Shown here: piece by piece, positions 62,320-64,000 of the stretch | How positions within the stretch are numbered: the stretch's first letter is position 1 | Layout: each line of letters begins with the position of its first letter | DNA from: Musa acuminata AAA Group | Taxonomy: Eukaryota; Streptophyta; Magnoliopsida; Zingiberales; Musaceae | Direction: 5' to 3' | Length of the DNA: 64,000 bases | NCBI RefSeq assembly: GCF_036884655.1 | Contig: NC_088337.1 | Coordinates: 30,037,001-30,101,000, forward strand | Translations under genes and position numbers: made by a program | The notes under the pieces: model-generated | Seen by the model: the letters and a program-made list of their open reading frames with translations, nothing else | Told to the model about the DNA's origin: nothing | Databases searched by the model: none

Positions 62320-62947
62320 ATCAATTTCAGGATTCACCACACTGCCACTGCCGTGTTCTCTTCTTTCTGCCCCTCCAAAGTGATGCGTAATCCACCGTGG
62401 ATCCCTGATCTGGAAATATCTAACGGCGTACGTTATTCAGTCGCATACAATATCTATGCGACTAAAGTGGAAGGTTCTCGAAGTTACTATTTTGAATATA
62501 ATAAATAAAAAAATATTTTTATAAAAATCAAAAACATATATAGTTGTTCGTAACGATCTATTATTAGACGTTGTAGATGGAAGAAGAAGAAGAAGTGTTA
62601 CACGATCGTCGTATCGATGACTATACGGAATGATGTAACATGATCTCCGATCAATGCGATATGATACGACTTGCTTGCTTAGAACCTTGTGGAGTAAGAA
62701 AAGAATCAACGTGAACATGGATTTGCTTGTTATTCAAATACAATTCAAGAGCATAATATAAGTCTCTGCTGCTCTGCAATTTTCCACCCTGTGAATGGAG
62801 AGTTCTGCAGGGCTCTTCGGAGAATGCCACCACAAGGAAGGTTAATAGAAAGCTCTTGCTGCAAAAAGGAGGCCACCTAACTTTAGCTAACAGGCGATCT
62901 GTGTTGCACTATTTTGTTGTTATCCACCAAACCATGAAATGATTGAA
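62320..62947. other. CLASP upstream region and possible 3'UTR of a minus-strand remnant
   Basis: AT-rich sequence with no supportable ORF product. About 62700-62947 could be the 3'UTR of the coding remnant that ends at 62948. Confidence 0.35.
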
Positions 62948-63091
62948 TCAGCTCACCAATCTTCCAAGCTCGCGCTTCATCTCAGTGTTCTCTTTCTCTA
63001 TGTTATCGGGTACCTTTTTGGCGGATGCTGTGACCCATCTCCAGTTCTTCTTGTAGAGATATTTTGAAGCTGGTACTTCAAGTATGATGAT
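62948..63091 (-). pseudogene. Unrecognised coding remnant (C-terminal fragment)
   Basis: The minus strand reads an open stretch of about 47 codons to a TGA at 62948-62950. It contains VPASKYLYKKNWRWVTASAK and ends ENTEMKRELGRLVS. The last part looks like a short coiled-coil segment. Sequence further upstream turns into AT-rich DNA with a TA microsatellite (about 63127-63142) and no exon is visible. I do not recognise the family. It may be a truncated gene end, a captured gene piece or chance. Confidence 0.3.
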
Positions 63092-63095
63092 CTCG

Positions 63096-63872
63096 AAGGA
63101 ACATTATCATCCACTAAAAATTATTTATATATATATATATAGGTGATTTTCCAAGAATAAATCTTCATTTTGGGTTTATCTAAAAGAGTATCTTCTTTAA
63201 TCTTTTCGAACAACATTCATAATTCATTAAACTCATTTTATAGAATTTTTTTAATGTATATAATATTTTAATTGAGATATTAAAAATATTATTGAAAAAC
63301 ATCATTAGTGACATTATATTATTATGTCTCTTTAGTCGTCATTGTTAGCTTGTAACTGATTTGATTAAGATTAGAAGTTTATTTTTGATTATTTATAATA
63401 TTTTTTAATTATATTTTATGGTTTTTTATTATGATAAATAAAAATAATATATTGTTATTCCTAAACTATTATAAATATTTATTTAAATCTTAGTATAATA
63501 TATCAAAGGTTTTGTGGTGTGTTTTATTCTATTTAATTCATTTATAGTGTTTTGAAGTAAACTTTATAATGTTTTATTACGGTGATAACAATATTATAAA
63601 CGGTTAAATCATTATGACGAGAAAAAGTACTATCAACTTTTTAAGAGATTATTGGGATATTTTATGAATTAGAGGGTACTTATTAGGGTTTATGAAAAAG
63701 TCAAAAGAAAAAATTTTTATATATCATCACCGTTTTTTTTTATTACATGTTTTTTTCCACCGTGGTGCGATTGACTCACTTATTGTGTTAAATAATCATT
63801 AATCCTTAATACCTCCAACCCAAATTAATTATAAATTATATAAATAAAAGCTGAGTCCATTGCTTTTAAGTT
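63096..63872. other. AT-rich spacer, nothing recognised
   Basis: The sequence is very AT-rich with a TA microsatellite at about 63127-63142 and no ORF of note. It could be decayed transposon DNA, but no ends are visible. Confidence 0.4.
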
Positions 63873-64000
63873 AGACTAATTATATATTACGTCTTATATT
63901 TGGATCATGATCTTTGTATTTTTTAAAATGAAATAAATAATTTTATTTATCCTAATATTATCATTTGTATTAACGAAAAACATAATACGTAAAACATAGT
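63873..64000. mobile_element. Partial copy of the Mutator-like foldback family (runs off the window)
   Basis: The sequence AGACTAATTATATATTACG and what follows align along about 125 bp with the left arm of the element at 38887. Shared landmarks include the AAATGAAATAAATAA-like block and the ACGAAAAACATAATAC end where the other copy has a GGAAAACACAACAC-like word. The element continues beyond the window. Confidence 0.65.

Noticed and set aside
1..64000. tRNA, rRNA, known microRNA precursors, endogenous pararetrovirus sequence
   Set aside because: I looked for T-loop-like words, conserved mature microRNA sequences and viral coding blocks and recognised none; a covariance-model or profile search would be needed to exclude them fully.

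Overview
The window is plant nuclear DNA. It has intron-rich genes with GT-AG splicing, AT-rich intergenic DNA full of decayed transposons, GC-rich first exons, and typical plant families (mitochondrial ProDH, AHL, R-type bHLH, YUCCA, MUR3-like GT47, CLASP, PLS-type PPR). The strongly GC-rich first exons of the ProDH, AHL and YUCCA genes suggest a monocot. A Musa-like genome is plausible, but this is inference. No bacterial-type system, CRISPR array, rRNA or tRNA was recognised.

Left part (1-16.6 kb): two complete proline dehydrogenase genes lie in tandem on the minus strand (64-1901 and 4868-6939). Next is a complete AT-hook nuclear-localised (AHL) gene (8175-12675, minus). Between the ProDH copies is a broken copy of the AHL 3' end (about 4184-4857). 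This identifies a tandemly duplicated ProDH + AHL-3' segment. The same junction sequence occurs at the left edge of the window, which predicts at least one more unit upstream. An R/B-type bHLH gene (14950-16591, minus) follows. It lacks its N-terminal exons, has a reading-frame break, and abuts a degenerate minus-strand Ty1/copia relic (about 16880-18500).

Middle (18.5-40 kb): 18.5-25 kb is AT-rich with no supportable gene. A small single-exon plant gene of unknown function (25145-25483, plus) is followed by a minisatellite of alternating 90- and 78-bp monomers (25784-26219). A complete three-exon YUCCA auxin-biosynthesis gene lies at 30960-32395 (plus), with a TATA box and a G-box upstream. 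From 37.8 to 39.4 kb there are two non-autonomous DNA transposons with readable target-site duplications: a 918-bp hAT element and a 495-bp Mutator-like foldback element. A second copy of the foldback family runs off the right end of the window.

Right part (40-64 kb): a PPR pseudogene with several lesions (about 40375-42090, minus) is followed by a Ty3/gypsy gag fragment framed by direct repeats. Then come an intronless MUR3-like xyloglucan galactosyltransferase gene (45061-46794, minus) and a complete 21-exon CLASP microtubule-associated protein gene (48895-62083, minus; 1428 codons reconstructed, every junction in phase). A short unrecognised coding remnant lies near 63.0 kb.

The genes do not form an operon or pathway. 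They are independently transcribed housekeeping, developmental and regulatory genes. Two of them (AHL, YUCCA) have family links to auxin or developmental control, and two (GT47, CLASP) to cell-wall and cell-shape control. The most informative structures are the ProDH/AHL array and the transposon footprints.
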